DNA from: Cunninghamia lanceolata
Lineage: Eukaryota > Streptophyta > Pinopsida > Cupressales > Cupressaceae
Assembly: GCA_027924645.1 (NCBI GenBank)
Contig: BSBN01000334.1
Coordinates: 3,410,001-3,474,000, forward strand
Length of the DNA: 64,000 nucleotides
Direction of reading: 5' to 3'
In this document: positions 1 through 11,052 of the stretch, piece by piece
How positions within the stretch are numbered: position 1 is the first letter of the stretch
Layout: every line of letters begins with the position of its first letter
Translations under genes and position numbers: made by a program
The notes under the pieces: generated by a model
Told to the model about the DNA's origin: nothing
Database searches by the model: none
Seen by the model: only the letters and a program-made list of their open reading frames with translations

Positions 1-1342
1 AGTATCCTACATGGCCCAAACTTCTTCATCTTCAACTTGTTGTATGTACCCACTAGAAATCTCTCTTTTCTCAAATATACCATTACTTCATCTCAAACTA
101 AAAATTCTTGGTGTCTGCTCTTCTCATTTGCTTGCTCCTTATTCTTACTATTCATCTCCTCCAAATACTTCTTGATCTGATTATGTAGTGTCTCCATGTA
201 TCCTATAAATTCTTCTGCCTTTGTACTTCTCTTATTCTCCATACTAATGTCTGCCAATTTTGGAACTCCTCTAGGGTTAGTTCCTGTCACAATCTCAAAT
301 GGTGTCTTCCCTATACTCTTATTCACTAAATTATTAAATGCAAACTCTGCTTGCGGTAGAATTAGATCCTAATTTCTTGTCTTATCTCCTACTAAACATA
401 TCAACAAGTTTCCCCAACTCTTATTTACCACTTCTATTTGTCCATCTATTTGTGGATGAAATGATGAACTAAACTTTAGGTTTGTCTTCATCTTCTTCCA
501 TAATGTCCTCCAAAGGTATCCAATGAATCTTGTATCTCTGTCTGAAGTTATGCTCTTAGGTAATCCATGCGATCTCACAATCTCCTTGAGAGATAGGTCA
601 GCAACATACACTACATCATTTGTCTTCTTACAAGGTATGAAATGTGACATCTTTGAAAATCTATCCACCACTACAAATATAGAATCATGTCCCCTCTATG
701 TCTCTAGAAATCCTAATATGAAATCCATGCTTATGTCTTCCCAAGGTCTCTCTGGTACTCTCAAATATTTATACAAACCACTATTCTACCTGCTCCCTTT
801 TGCAACTTGACACATTCTACAACTCTGTACAAACTTCCTTACATTCTTATATATCTGAGGCCAAAAGTAATGTTTGCTTACTAAATTCATTATCTTGTCA
901 ATTCCACAATTTCTTGCCAATCCACCACTATGCTTTTTCTATATCAATTTTTCTCTCATTGAACTCCAAGGTATACACAACTGATTTCCTTTGAACAATA
1001 TATCCTCCTAAATGAAATAATCTAACCACTTCTATCTATCACAACAGGTTCCTTACATACTTTCCATGGTTCTGTAAAATCAAGATCCTCTTCATATATA
1101 TGATTTAGTTATTCAAAACCTAATACTTCTACTTTCATCTCTATCAAAAAATTCCTTCTTTTACTCAATGCATCTATAACTTTGTTTGACTTCCCACTCA
1201 TATGCTTCAATACAAATGTGTAACTCTACATAAACTCTACCCATATCATGTGTCTCTGATTCAACTTTCCTTGACTGTTCAAATATTTTAAAGCTTGATA
1301 ATCAGTGTACAACACAAATTCCTTAGGCAAAAAATAATTTCT
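1..1342 (-). pseudogene. GypsyC RNase H C-terminal part and integrase (broken)
   Basis: Read on the minus strand from 1342 down. RNase H tail with [17 protein letters not shown] near 1280-1330 and the typical ALSKRR tail near 1160. Then the integrase zinc-binding region near 840-910 (H..H, then CRMCQ). Then the catalytic core with SMDFI, TSDRDTRF and GQIEVVN, so all three D, D and E positions are present. A C-terminal stretch at 93-326 (KTPFEIVTG) follows. Integrase inserts the cDNA copy into chromosomes. Several in-frame stops (for example between 326 and 369, and near 800) show it is dead. The frame continues off the left edge. The break at 1342 matches the RNase H break at 23819. Confidence 0.85.
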
Positions 1343-2138
1343 CTGATAGGCCAAAACTGTAATATTAATGATAAAATGTAGTTTGGCTTAAGTGTCAATC
1401 TGGGGGTGTAAGCTTGTGAAATATGTCATGGCTATATGCACAAGGGCTACAAGTTGTGAGGTGAGTGGGGATAAGAATGCACACTTATACTCAATCAATT
1501 ATCTAAGTTAAAAATTAGATTAATGTTTCTATTTTTCTTTGTGACTGGAATTGCTACAGAAATTGTAACTGGTTCTGTAGTATTTCTACAATAGGAATAA
1601 TAGGAATTATGACAAGAACTACTAATTGTGATGGTAGTAATTTGCGACATTAACAACAATTTACAATAGAAAAGAAGATGCTGAAATTGAAATCACACAA
1701 TTATTTAAAGTTTTAATGACAACATTAAAATCATTTTAATATAAATCTTATTGAAATCTATTCTTAAACAAAAGCTATCGTAACCAAACCAAATAAAAAA
1801 GAAACAAAATATAGAAAATAGAACATCACCGAGCTTCCCCAAGGAGTGGGCCCTTGCTCTTGGTTCTCATGGTGGATGGGATGAGAGCCTTTCTACACTG
1901 CCTTGATTAGAAGAAATGTTGTTTTTATATTATCAAAAATGATACAGAAGTCTGCATACAGAAATCTACCTCCTTGAGCTAATATTACAATCCATATATA
2001 TAGAGATCGAATTTCTTACAACTGATATCTAAGCGGTTTAAAATGGAACAGTTTATTTGGCCCATGGCCAACAAACTACAGATTATTGGCTCACATTAAA
2101 CCTTGTTTTCTAACCACATAATAAAATAGTATTGTTAT
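1343..2138. other. Left part of an unclassified inserted segment
   Basis: Non-coding, AT-rich. It sits between the GypsyC RNase H break and the GypsyA insertion site and continues at 23142-23818 on the other side of GypsyA, about 1.47 kb in all. It starts with TG (TGATAGGCC) right after the GypsyC bases TCTC, and TCTC recurs at 23820-23823 where GypsyC resumes, so a 4-bp target duplication is possible. I see no coding domain, no clear terminal inverted repeat and no proper CA end. A decayed solo LTR or a non-autonomous transposon are both possible. Confidence 0.45.
2134..2138. repeat. GypsyA target site duplication, left copy (GTTAT)
   Basis: GTTAT here equals GTTAT at 23142-23146, just outside the other LTR. 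A perfect 5-bp duplication is the expected footprint of LTR-element integration and fixes the LTR edges at 2139 and 23141. Confidence 0.8.
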
Positions 2139-3811
2139 TGTTGATGTATAAAATTGTGCAAGTTCCAACACCAGCATGGGAAGTTTCAAGAATGTGGGAC
2201 TTAACACTTGAAACAACCTCCAGATTTTACAAAAGTTTGCTCTTCCTATTTCAATGGAGTTTTGGGTAAAGGGAAGAAGAAACAAGATTACAGATACAAT
2301 AAGAAAAAATTCTAACTCTATGGCGATGTGCCTGATTTAAATTGATTTTAGTAACTTTGCATAGTGATTAAATTCTCAAGATTTAACTATATTAAGGAGC
2401 AAACACTACATGATCAATATAGACAGATAATAAGTGAGTTTAAAATCAAAGGCTAAACTTAGAAAATTGGCATAGAGACACGGATAATATCACTACTGGA
2501 ACATAACCGAGCTTCTTTCATTAACAATTCAGCAAATAAAAAAGGCATAGAGACATGCACAGTATATCAGCTTCCTTATAAAAAATGGCTAAACTAAGGC
2601 AAAATATAATCTGACCATACTCGAAAGTTTTGGATTGCTAATCAATAATGTATATCTATGTTACAACATCTTCCTATATATATAGCTACAAAATTTGACT
2701 CAAGATCATCTCTAACCTGCCAGGAATCTCAATGGACCAAACAGAACTAGAACTTAACAGGGACTTGAACTGACACTGAGAATCTTCTTGAATTTCCAAC
2801 TGTCTTTCCCTATGTACTCATTGGCTGAGAGATAAAATATGTGGCACATTAACTATTGTTTTGTTTTAACACATGGCATTGCCTGAGAGTTCCCAAATAG
2901 CTCCAAAATATGCTACACGGCATCTTCATGTAAATATTTAGCTTCCTTTCTATTTAAAGGCACACACAGAAAATCACCACCTATCGCCATCTGAGCCTCT
3001 CTTGAAACTTGATATGTGGTAACAACCGAGAAGCAAAATAGAGACACTTGTTGCTCTCCACATCATTAAAAGCCTCTTTACCTTTATGCCCTAAGCAACC
3101 ATAGCTATGACACTTGTCACTTGCCACATCATTTAGAAACTATTGAATTATTTCATGGGACCCACCATATGCTTCTTTTCCTTTCAAACTTAACAAAAAT
3201 AAAGTGACATGTGACACCACCTGCCAGTAGAAACAAAAGAGATGTGGCATGATTTGCCTATTTCTAAAGCATGATAAAAAAGTCCCTCGAAGTCCTATGG
3301 AGATGACACTTGTCACACTCCATGTCAACTGAAACTTTATAAAAGAAAATATGTGGCAGCCACTGGTAGCTTCAAAAATGAAAAAAACTTAGCCTCCGCA
3401 TGTAGCACGTGGCAATCTCCACACAAACTGAAACTGTATCAAATATCCCTCGGGCCCACCATATGTATCTTGATGCTCGAAACTTAACAAAAAGGAATAC
3501 ACGTAGCAGCGTCTGGTATAACAACAAAAGGACACTTGGCAACACCCATGGGCTTCCTGTATCAAAAAGAGACTTTTTTGCCAAGCCTTCTAGTAGTGAC
3601 ATGTGGTGCATTCCATGCTCAGGAATAATTTGAAACATATCTGATACAGTAATAATTGTGAAGCATAAACACTGAGACTGCAAAGCATGAAGTGGCATAT
3701 ATAAACATACAGAATACTACGAAACTGTGGAAACTGGCAAAAATACGAAAACTATAGGAACAATGAGCCGCAACCAAATAGAAACAATAAAATGTAGAGT
3801 TGGACTCTATA
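2139..3811 (-). repeat. GypsyA 3' LTR
   Basis: Aligns with 21470-23141. Shared landmarks include GCAAGTTCCAA near the left edge, AGTTTTGGGTAAAGGGAAG, and CAACCAAATAGAAACAATAA near the right edge. A TATATATATA run at 2675-2684 matches 22009-22016 in the partner. The terminal dinucleotides are TG at 2139 and TA at 3810-3811, where the partner keeps CA. Open reading frames inside (for example 3372-3698 minus) have no recognisable domain. Confidence 0.9.
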
Positions 3812-4063
3812 GTTCTTGGTGACTACATGGACCTCTACACCTGCCCAGAGAGAACTCCAGAATCTCCAAAATTTCAAAATTGCACCACCATTGTAAAAGA
3901 ATCTCAATTATAATTTTTGGAATGCGGCCTGATATATAGACCATTCTAAATCTAATAATCCCTATTTACTTTGTAGATCTTGAAATGCAAAATATAAATT
4001 AATGATGTCTTTATGAGAAAAAGATTACAAAATTTGTACCATAGCATGTAACTAAAATTTGAG

Positions 4064-7000
4064 CTAAGCCACTGGAACCAAGACTGCTTCTACCTCTTTC
4101 ATAGTGGAGGAATCATTCAAACCCTAAAAAATAGTCTGATAATTTTTCTTAATAAGAAGAAGAGCCTTTATAGCATTAGTCATTAGCACTGTATTGTCAT
4201 TAGGAAAAGGTGAAGGTAGCCCCATCTGGACCAATCCTTCAATGTGCCTTTTCATATCTTTTACTCCTTTAACTATATCCAAAAGTACTTTACAATTCAT
4301 TGTAGCAAAATTACAACTTAACACTTCATTTACCTTTTTGGCAACCACCATTCTATCACTTACACCAGTTGCAGATAGGGTCTCATTAGATGTGTCATAA
4401 AGTTTATGTAATAGGAGTTGGGAGTTTGAAACCCTCAATGAAACAATAGACAAAGTTGCCTGCACAGAAGACTCTACTTTCTCACAAAGTTGCTGGGCAT
4501 TTAGATGGAAGGTGAGGGATGGATTAAGCTATAAAATCTCCTCAGAGATTCTTCCCCATGCAAATGCATAAAGCTCTTTCACCATATTTAAGACTCCTGC
4601 ATTTTGTGGCCTCTATGCTAGTTCAATTGTCAATTGCTTTGTCTTTTATTTTTCGGCCATTAATTGGGCTCGAGTTGTACTAATTATATTTTATTCCTTT
4701 GAAAGCATCTGCTGCAATTGTGATGCCTCTTGTATTTTATTTTGATACTTTTTCTCCACAGTGGCCTTCTCTTGTCTCAATATAGTAACAATAGCCTTCT
4801 CCTGTGCTAACTCAACTTTCAAGACTACAATTTGAGCCTATGCTACTTGATGAATCTATAGAGAAACTGTAGACTACAAATCTTTATTAAAAGTATCAAT
4901 TTATTTCACCTTGTCTTGTTTCTTTGAATTCAAGATACTATTAGTAGCTTCCTCTTGTGTCAAATCAACCTCAACTTTTTGCAATCTTTTTGACATTTTC
5001 AAATAATCAGTAGTAATTGTTGAAGCAGTTTCATCATTAATTCTACTCTATCTTGTGGTTTGGAATGACACAGATCCATGGCCACTACATTCATCATATA
5101 ATCCTATGGCTATATTTGTTCCACTGGCTTGATCACATTTGGATCTAAATGAGTAACAATCAAAGACTGTTGAATAGGATCAAACAAGGATTTCATGTGT
5201 GAAACAGAAGGGCTATTATTCTCTTTCTTTCTCTTCTTTTCCATCTGAGCCTCTCTTGCTTTCCTTGCTATGTCAACTTGTACTTGAAAGGTAGGAGGTG
5301 AGGCAATGTACCCACCAGCAAACGGATAACCTTGAGGTAGGCCATAAAGAATGGTAACTACTTGTTGGCTAGGGTCAAACTGAGGAAAAGCCTACTTGGG
5401 CATTGATGGAGAAAATAGGATTAAGGAAATGGCTTGTGAGACATAGACGGTGAACTAGCAATTGGTGCAGTAGATGTGGTAGGAGGCATGGAAACATGGG
5501 TCAATTGGGTAGCCACCCCTATATGAGAAGAAATAGAAGAAGAGAAAAAGAGAGAAGAAACACTAACCTAAGTTGCTGCTAAAGTCATGGGAACTTCTTG
5601 TTGTTGGGGCACCAATACATCTTCTTCCTTTTCTCCTAAAACTAATTTATGTTTTCTTTTCAAAAGCCTCTCCACTGGATCATTAGGATCTTTTTCTTCT
5701 TATTTAATTACAATTTGATGAAAAGGTACCACTCTAAGACTCCCAAAAGCTGAAGCTGTTTGAGTCTCACAAGACGGCGATACTATCTCTATTTTTTTTT
5801 TGTAAGGTGCTAAGAGATTGAGGCCATGGGGCTCTAGGAATTTTTGCTGCTACATGCTCTGGTTCCTCAAGTTCCTGAACTTCCTCAGATGTTCCTTCTT
5901 CTTCTACTCTTGAACTTCTTGGAATATTACTTGTATTGGGACTAGACACTAGGGACATATGAAACTCATCCCAGACTATTTCCCATTCTTCATCAGTCTC
6001 AACATCTCCAAAAGTATGGGTAAACTCAGATATCTTCTGTCTATATTTCCAGTAACCAGCAATTTTCTCTGCATTCTAGTCTTTCTTCTTTAATGTAGCT
6101 CTGAGGCCCTCAGTCATTGACTTCTTAGGGTCAAATTCCTATATTTTCCTATAGAATGTTTCCCATGGCCTGGGACCTTCATCTGGCAAATCTATCAATT
6201 CAACATAAACTACAAGATCATCTTGCTTTGGCGATCTTCTCTTCTCCCAAAAAGCTAAGAAACTTTGGTCATGTTTCTCATGAATGAACTTTTCAGAAAC
6301 TTTATTACTGATAATCCAAGAAGCTAAGAAACTATCTAGATCATACTTCCATTTATCTTCAATTATCAGGAAACCATAAGGTACTAATTTTCTCAGTAGC
6401 AGGTTTTCAGTTTCTCTCCTCTCAATTGTTATCTTCTCCCTAGTCCTAGGAACATCATATATTTTCTTCTTTTTCTTTTTATGACCAAAATTGTTATCAA
6501 TAATAGATATTTGCCAAGCCACTTCTAAAAATGTAACCCTCAGAGTCAAAACCTTTGGGAGAAGAACATGCTCCCTAGCAAAGCCATGAAGTCTAATAAT
6601 AGTGGTATGGGCTCCGAAGGAGTAATCACAAGGAACTTTCAAATTTAGTAAAAAAACCCCTGAGACTCTTTGTCATCCTATTTTCTACAGGCTCATAACT
6701 TAACTGGTTAAAAAATGGTGCAACAAAACATTCTGCAAACTCATAGGGGTTCGAGGTGTCTGACAGAACATGGGTCCATGCAAACACCAAGATTGTTCTA
6801 TTGCTACTGGACTCAAGGTCATACATACTTAAAGGCATATGTTGCTGAAAGAGACCAAAATATTGATACAACATTAAATGAAATAGGTATCCTGAATACC
6901 TGAAAACACAATCTTGAGAGAAGTTCGTGAGCTGATCCACCATATCCTGGGTGATTTTCTCTAAGAAGTTAAGGTGGTATTCCTTAGACTTGTCCACAGT

Positions 7001-7709
7001 CTTAAGTCTGAAAATCACTGCAAGCTGCCAATCATGTACTGTTGAATCATCATATTGGCCAAAGATAGGAGCTAGCATAGTGAGGGCATCTTGAACATCT
7101 AGACTAAACTGAGCTTGGCCTATAGGCAATGAAGGCAATTGGGTATTGTCATCATCTAGATGCATTTCAGTGTTTAGAAGCTTCACCTTATTGTGGAGAT
7201 TTCCCCATGTAGCCTGCAACTTAGGATTCGTAGGAAATGTAGCTTTCTTGTCATGTTGCAAAGCCAGCATATCTCGAATTGCTTTAGGGGTTATCTGGAC
7301 CATGAAGGGGTCGCATTGAATAGAGACAAATGGAGGATGGAACAACTCTGCACATATGTCAATCAATTCTGGATATGGGTGAACAACAAGAACCATAAAT
7401 TGTGCCAATTGAGACATCTAGACTCTTATTCCAAAAGTTTCTGATTGTCCTTTTGTAGCTCATATGAGGCACCTCTAATGAGCTCCCTCCTAAATTTTTT
7501 TAGGTTCTTCTGCATATGTGTGTCAAAATGCCATCTACATAGTCCGTTACTTGTGTGGAATCTATACTCACCCCCATCTCCAAGACCCTTGTCCTTGGAT
7601 AGCTTGTTCTTGGTTGTGCTAGTGCAGACACATAAGACTAGGTGTTCTTTAATTTATTAGATTGCTCAAAGAGACCTAGCCCTTCATATGGAGATTGTGG
7701 CTCTGACAT
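4064..7709 (-). pseudogene. GypsyA accessory ORF downstream of integrase (unknown function, coiled-coil tail)
   Basis: Likely start is the ATG at 7709-7707 (MSEPQSPYEG); the last stop is at 4064-4066. The longest open pieces are 7417-6626, 6642-6139 (frameshift between them next to a T-run) and 5958-5767, and another frame change precedes 4465-4124. The N-terminal half is a folded-looking domain of unknown function with the motifs ICAELFHPPF and GFAREHVLLP. Then come an acidic linker (EEEGTSEEVQELEEPEH), a proline/glycine-rich middle, and a C-terminal heptad-like region near 4500-4900 rich in K, E and Q. I see no signal peptide, transmembrane segment or pol domain, so it does not look like a retroviral-type envelope. 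The N-terminal half shares motif order with the GypsyB accessory ORF. The product is not recognised. Confidence 0.7.
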
Positions 7710-8224
7710 TTCTATATCTCTTTTAAAACCCTTAGAAACTTTTGACACACAAAGCCGACAAGAAACTTGAAAATCTTTGAACCTAGCTAGAATCATAGGC
7801 AAGGAATGGAACCTCCAATGTAGATAGCAACTCAGAAAATGAAGAATGAGAAAAACCAAATGCAACAATCTAAGGGATTCAAAATTTAGCTTTGATGGGG
7901 CATAATGAAACATTAATGAGCCATCACATCCTATTAATGGCATTAACACAAAAGAGATAGTTAATGTATCTTTGAAATTCCATATAGGACGGTGTGTCAA
8001 ATTGGTATTAAAATGATGTTCATATGATTTGGTACTTTCTTTTATGTTTAAGGAACCACTGAACATCCTTAGTAAATACAACTATTAACAAAAGGGACCA
8101 CTATGTTGTGGACACAGGTTCTCAGAACAATTATTAAAAGGGAAAAAGAAGGAAAGCAAGGAAAAAGTGGGAAAGGACATAAAAAGACAACTAACTAACT
8201 ATGATACATGGCAGGCTTCAAGAT
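7710..8224 (-). other. Gap between GypsyA pol and accessory ORF
   Basis: About 0.5 kb between the pol stop at 8225 and the accessory start at 7709. The 147-residue minus frame at 7638-8081 runs through it but has no domain. It may be a leader with splice or promoter signals, but I could not pick a convincing acceptor or TATA box. Confidence 0.4.
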
Positions 8225-9675
8225 TTATGTAAAATGCTTCAAGAAGATCCCATTTACAGGAATCTCTTTAGGATCTCCATCCATAGTCTTTAGCTCAAAT
8301 GCATTTTGTTGCTTATAGGAGCTGATCTTAAAAGGACCTGTCCATAATGAATCAAATTTACTGTGTCAGCCTGGTTTAGTATCTCTCTCATCCCATTTTA
8401 GCATCAAAGACCTAATTTCAAAAATTGGATTAGAAGTCTTTTTGTCAAACCAATTCTTTACAATCTATTGATGCTTCATTAATGATTCATGTGCCTTTTC
8501 TCTTTTCTCATGAACCTCTAGTAACTCAGCAAGTCTGACTTGCATCAAGCCACTTTCCTCTATCTCCAACTATTTCAACAACTGTAAGGCAAGAACTTCT
8601 ATACTTAGTGGCATTACTGCACGCTTGCTATAGACTAACTCATATGGAGACATCTTAGTCACTTGCTTTGGTGTGATTCTATCTTCCCATAGTGCTAAAT
8701 TGAGATATTTGTGCCAGTCCCTCTGATGTTTAGCTCGCATTCTCTTTATGAGTCTAATCATATTCTTATTGGTAGACTCTACCAAGCCATTGCCTTGTGG
8801 ATAGTAATTAGAAGAAGTCTTCATATATATATTCCATTTTTTAATGCAAACTCTGACAATCTAGTTCCTAAAAATTCCTTAGCATTGTCTGATATGATAG
8901 TGCATAGAGGGCCAAACTAGGTAGTTATCCCTTCTAGAAACTCTAAGATTACCTTTTCAATAGCTTCCTTGAGTGGCACTGCTTCACTCCACCTTGTAAA
9001 GTAATCTGTCGTAGTAAGGATCCACTTGTATCCCATATTTGACACTAGATTAATCATCCCAATAATGTCTAAACCCCACTGAGCAAAGGGTTCTTCGACT
9101 ATTATGGTACTTAGAGGCAATGCTGCATTTCTTCTTCTTCTAGTATAAAACTGACAAGCTTGACACTCTTTGACTACCTGGTAGCAATTTGCAAACAATG
9201 TTGACCAATAGTAGCTATCTTGTGTCACTTTAATTGCAGTAGTTCTTGCTAAAAAATGTCCCCCTGAGGTTCCATGATGAAACTCATGTAGTGTCTTTCA
9301 GGCTTCATCTTTCTCTACACATCTTAACAACATTCCATCAATATTCTTTCTAAACAAAACATGATCAACCAATACAAAATGAACTCCCTATTGACTATAG
9401 TATCATTTCTTGTTAGGGGAGAGTTCATTTGGGAAAATGCTAGTTCTCATGAACTGTATTCTATCAGTTATCCAAGAATCTTGATCAAACTCTTGGAGTT
9501 TCAACACTGTTTCTACTTCTGCTTGTTTAGGCATTGATTCCTCTGTCTTGGGTAATATATTGGCAGAGTCCCCTGCCTTTGACCAATTTGGTAGGCCTTA
9601 CCTCTACATCATATTCTAAGATCTTAGTTATCCAATTGGCCCTCTTTTCAGTGATCTCATCTTCCATGATATATT
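8225..9675 (-). pseudogene. GypsyA integrase and RNase H C-terminal part (broken)
   Basis: Continuation of pol left of the CopiaA insertion. Near 9675-9540 is the end of the gypsy RNase H (NWITKILEYDVEVRPTKL). The integrase zinc-binding motif (HEFHHGTSGGHF, then CQACQFY) is near 9300-9150. The catalytic core has WGLDIIG near 9065, ISDNAKEF near 8890-8910 and GLVEST near 8790, so the D, D and E are all in place. The tail LWTGPFKISSYKQQNAFEL near 8330 is the usual integrase C-terminal fold, and the frame ends with TAA at 8225. Stops within (for example near 8830 and 8460) make it non-functional. No archaeal-type RNase H is found between gypsy RNase H and integrase. Confidence 0.85.
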
Positions 9676-9680
9676 CCCTT
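9676..9680. repeat. CopiaA target site duplication, left copy (CCCTT)
   Basis: CCCTT here equals CCCTT at 16861-16865. The two copies flank CopiaA exactly and the GypsyA RNase H reading frame continues across them. Confidence 0.95.
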
Positions 9681-10995
9681 TGTTGCAAATATGTGCCTAA
9701 GTGGTGTTGTCATTGATGTCAACATATCCTTGTTTCCATTGGTGTCAACTATATCTTATTTTGCTGCCTGTATAGAAGACTAGACTGTTGAGGATATTGA
9801 GAAAATCAATAAAGATCAATGTATGTGGATGATATGGCTGAGTAGAGGATTGTCTGAAGAAGCTCCAGTTATGTTTTTAAGGGTTCACATGAAGATTTGA
9901 AGAAGCAATGGCCATCTGAGTTGAACTAGTTTTGCAGTGTTTAGAAGAGACAGAGTAACAAGAAAGAGGTCTAGATTGTTCTAGATATATCAAATCATGA
10001 TCTGCGGATCTAAAGGCATGTTTGGGAAGTTAGTGTGTATCTTTCTAATGTGACAGTTATGGTAGATACTGTTCTTGAGGTTCGAGAGGAAGATGCAAGT
10101 GACTCTGATGATTTGGAGGAGTGTAGATGTTTTTGTTGAATTCAATGTGCTTGTGGTGGTCTCTGGATTATGTGACTGCTATGTTGGCGGTCCGCATTGA
10201 AGCCTAAGCTTGTCAATGAAGATTTCCTTCTTGGTGTTCCTGTTCTTCCCAGTCTTGACCAGCTGGATGATTCAAGCATGTTGCGGATGATCTAAGAGAA
10301 ATTCTATGAAGCATGGTGTATTGATTAAGGAAGATTTGACTCCCAGTTATGTTTGGCCAATAGCTTAGTGATTCACATTAAGTCAGATGCTTGTAGTGCT
10401 GACCTTGATGTTCATTCCAAGGTTGATGAAGCATATAAATACTTGTTGATGAGTTGTGGAAAATCATCCTTGTGTGAAAATAATAAAATCCAAAGAAAGG
10501 ATCAAAGGCAAAGCAGAGCAGAGGAGAAGCAGAAGAATAAGAGATGTTTTAGGATGAAGAATTAGAGAAGAAATATTTTGGACAGAGAAAAAGTCTTGTG
10601 AGCATTCAATGAAACTAAACTAGGCATGAAGTAGATGCTATTTATTAGTTAATTCTTTGTGTATTAAACGTAAATTCTATAGGCAATGAGCCTCTCTTGA
10701 GTAGTGAGCTCTAGGTAGTGAGCCTGAAGGCATGTGCCTTCTCTTTTCTTCTTAGTAATTTTAACAGGGTACAAATCTTGTGGGTTAACCCCCACCGTGG
10801 TTTTCCCTTAATCGGGTTTCCACGTAAAAATTTAGGTGTTATGTGTGCTCAATTTATTTCTGCTCTTGTGTTATTGATTCATGCTTTAATGTTTATCTGA
10901 TTGAAAGTTGTTAAAGAAGATTAAAAGAAGAAAAGATTAATATTTGTGGGACAATTGATTCAGCCCCCTCTCAGTTGTCTGATCTAATTCCAACA
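9681..10995 (+). repeat. CopiaA 5' LTR
   Basis: 1315 bp from TGTTGCAAATATGTGCC to CTAATTCCAACA, with TG...CA ends. Aligns with 15507-16860 along its length; the copies differ by many substitutions and small indels. Confidence 0.93.
10434..10441 (+). promoter_or_regulatory. CopiaA LTR TATA box candidate (TATAAATA)
   Basis: TATAAATA is conserved at the same place in the 3' LTR (16302-16309) and, reverse-complemented, in the solo LTR at 53237-53244. Conservation in three copies supports it as the LTR core promoter. Confidence 0.6.
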
Positions 10996-10997
10996 AT

Positions 10998-11010
10998 TGG
11001 TATCAGAGCC
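10998..11010 (+). other. CopiaA primer binding site
   Basis: TGGTATCAGAGCC starts two bases after the 5' LTR. It is the standard plant PBS complementary to the 3' end of initiator tRNA-Met, which primes minus-strand DNA synthesis. Confidence 0.9.
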
Positions 11011-11052
11011 AAGTTCCTCTTAAAGAAGCTTAACCACCCGAGGAGATCTAGG

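Noticed and set aside
3372..3698. 108-codon minus-strand frame
   Set aside because: Lies wholly in the GypsyA LTR, has no domain, and the partner LTR copy (22801-23028) breaks the frame.
2145..3811. LTR start at 2145 (TGTATA) with duplication GTTGA
   Set aside because: Right flank is GTTAT, which matches 2134-2138 perfectly; moving the edge to 2139 restores TG and a perfect duplication.
7638..8081. 147-codon minus-strand frame as a separate gene
   Set aside because: Only its end overlaps the credible start of the GypsyA accessory ORF (MSEPQSP); the rest has no domain.
10975..11052. Upstream in-frame ATG for CopiaA gag
   Set aside because: Lies in the LTR and PBS; the ATG at 11053 gives a normal Copia gag N-terminus.
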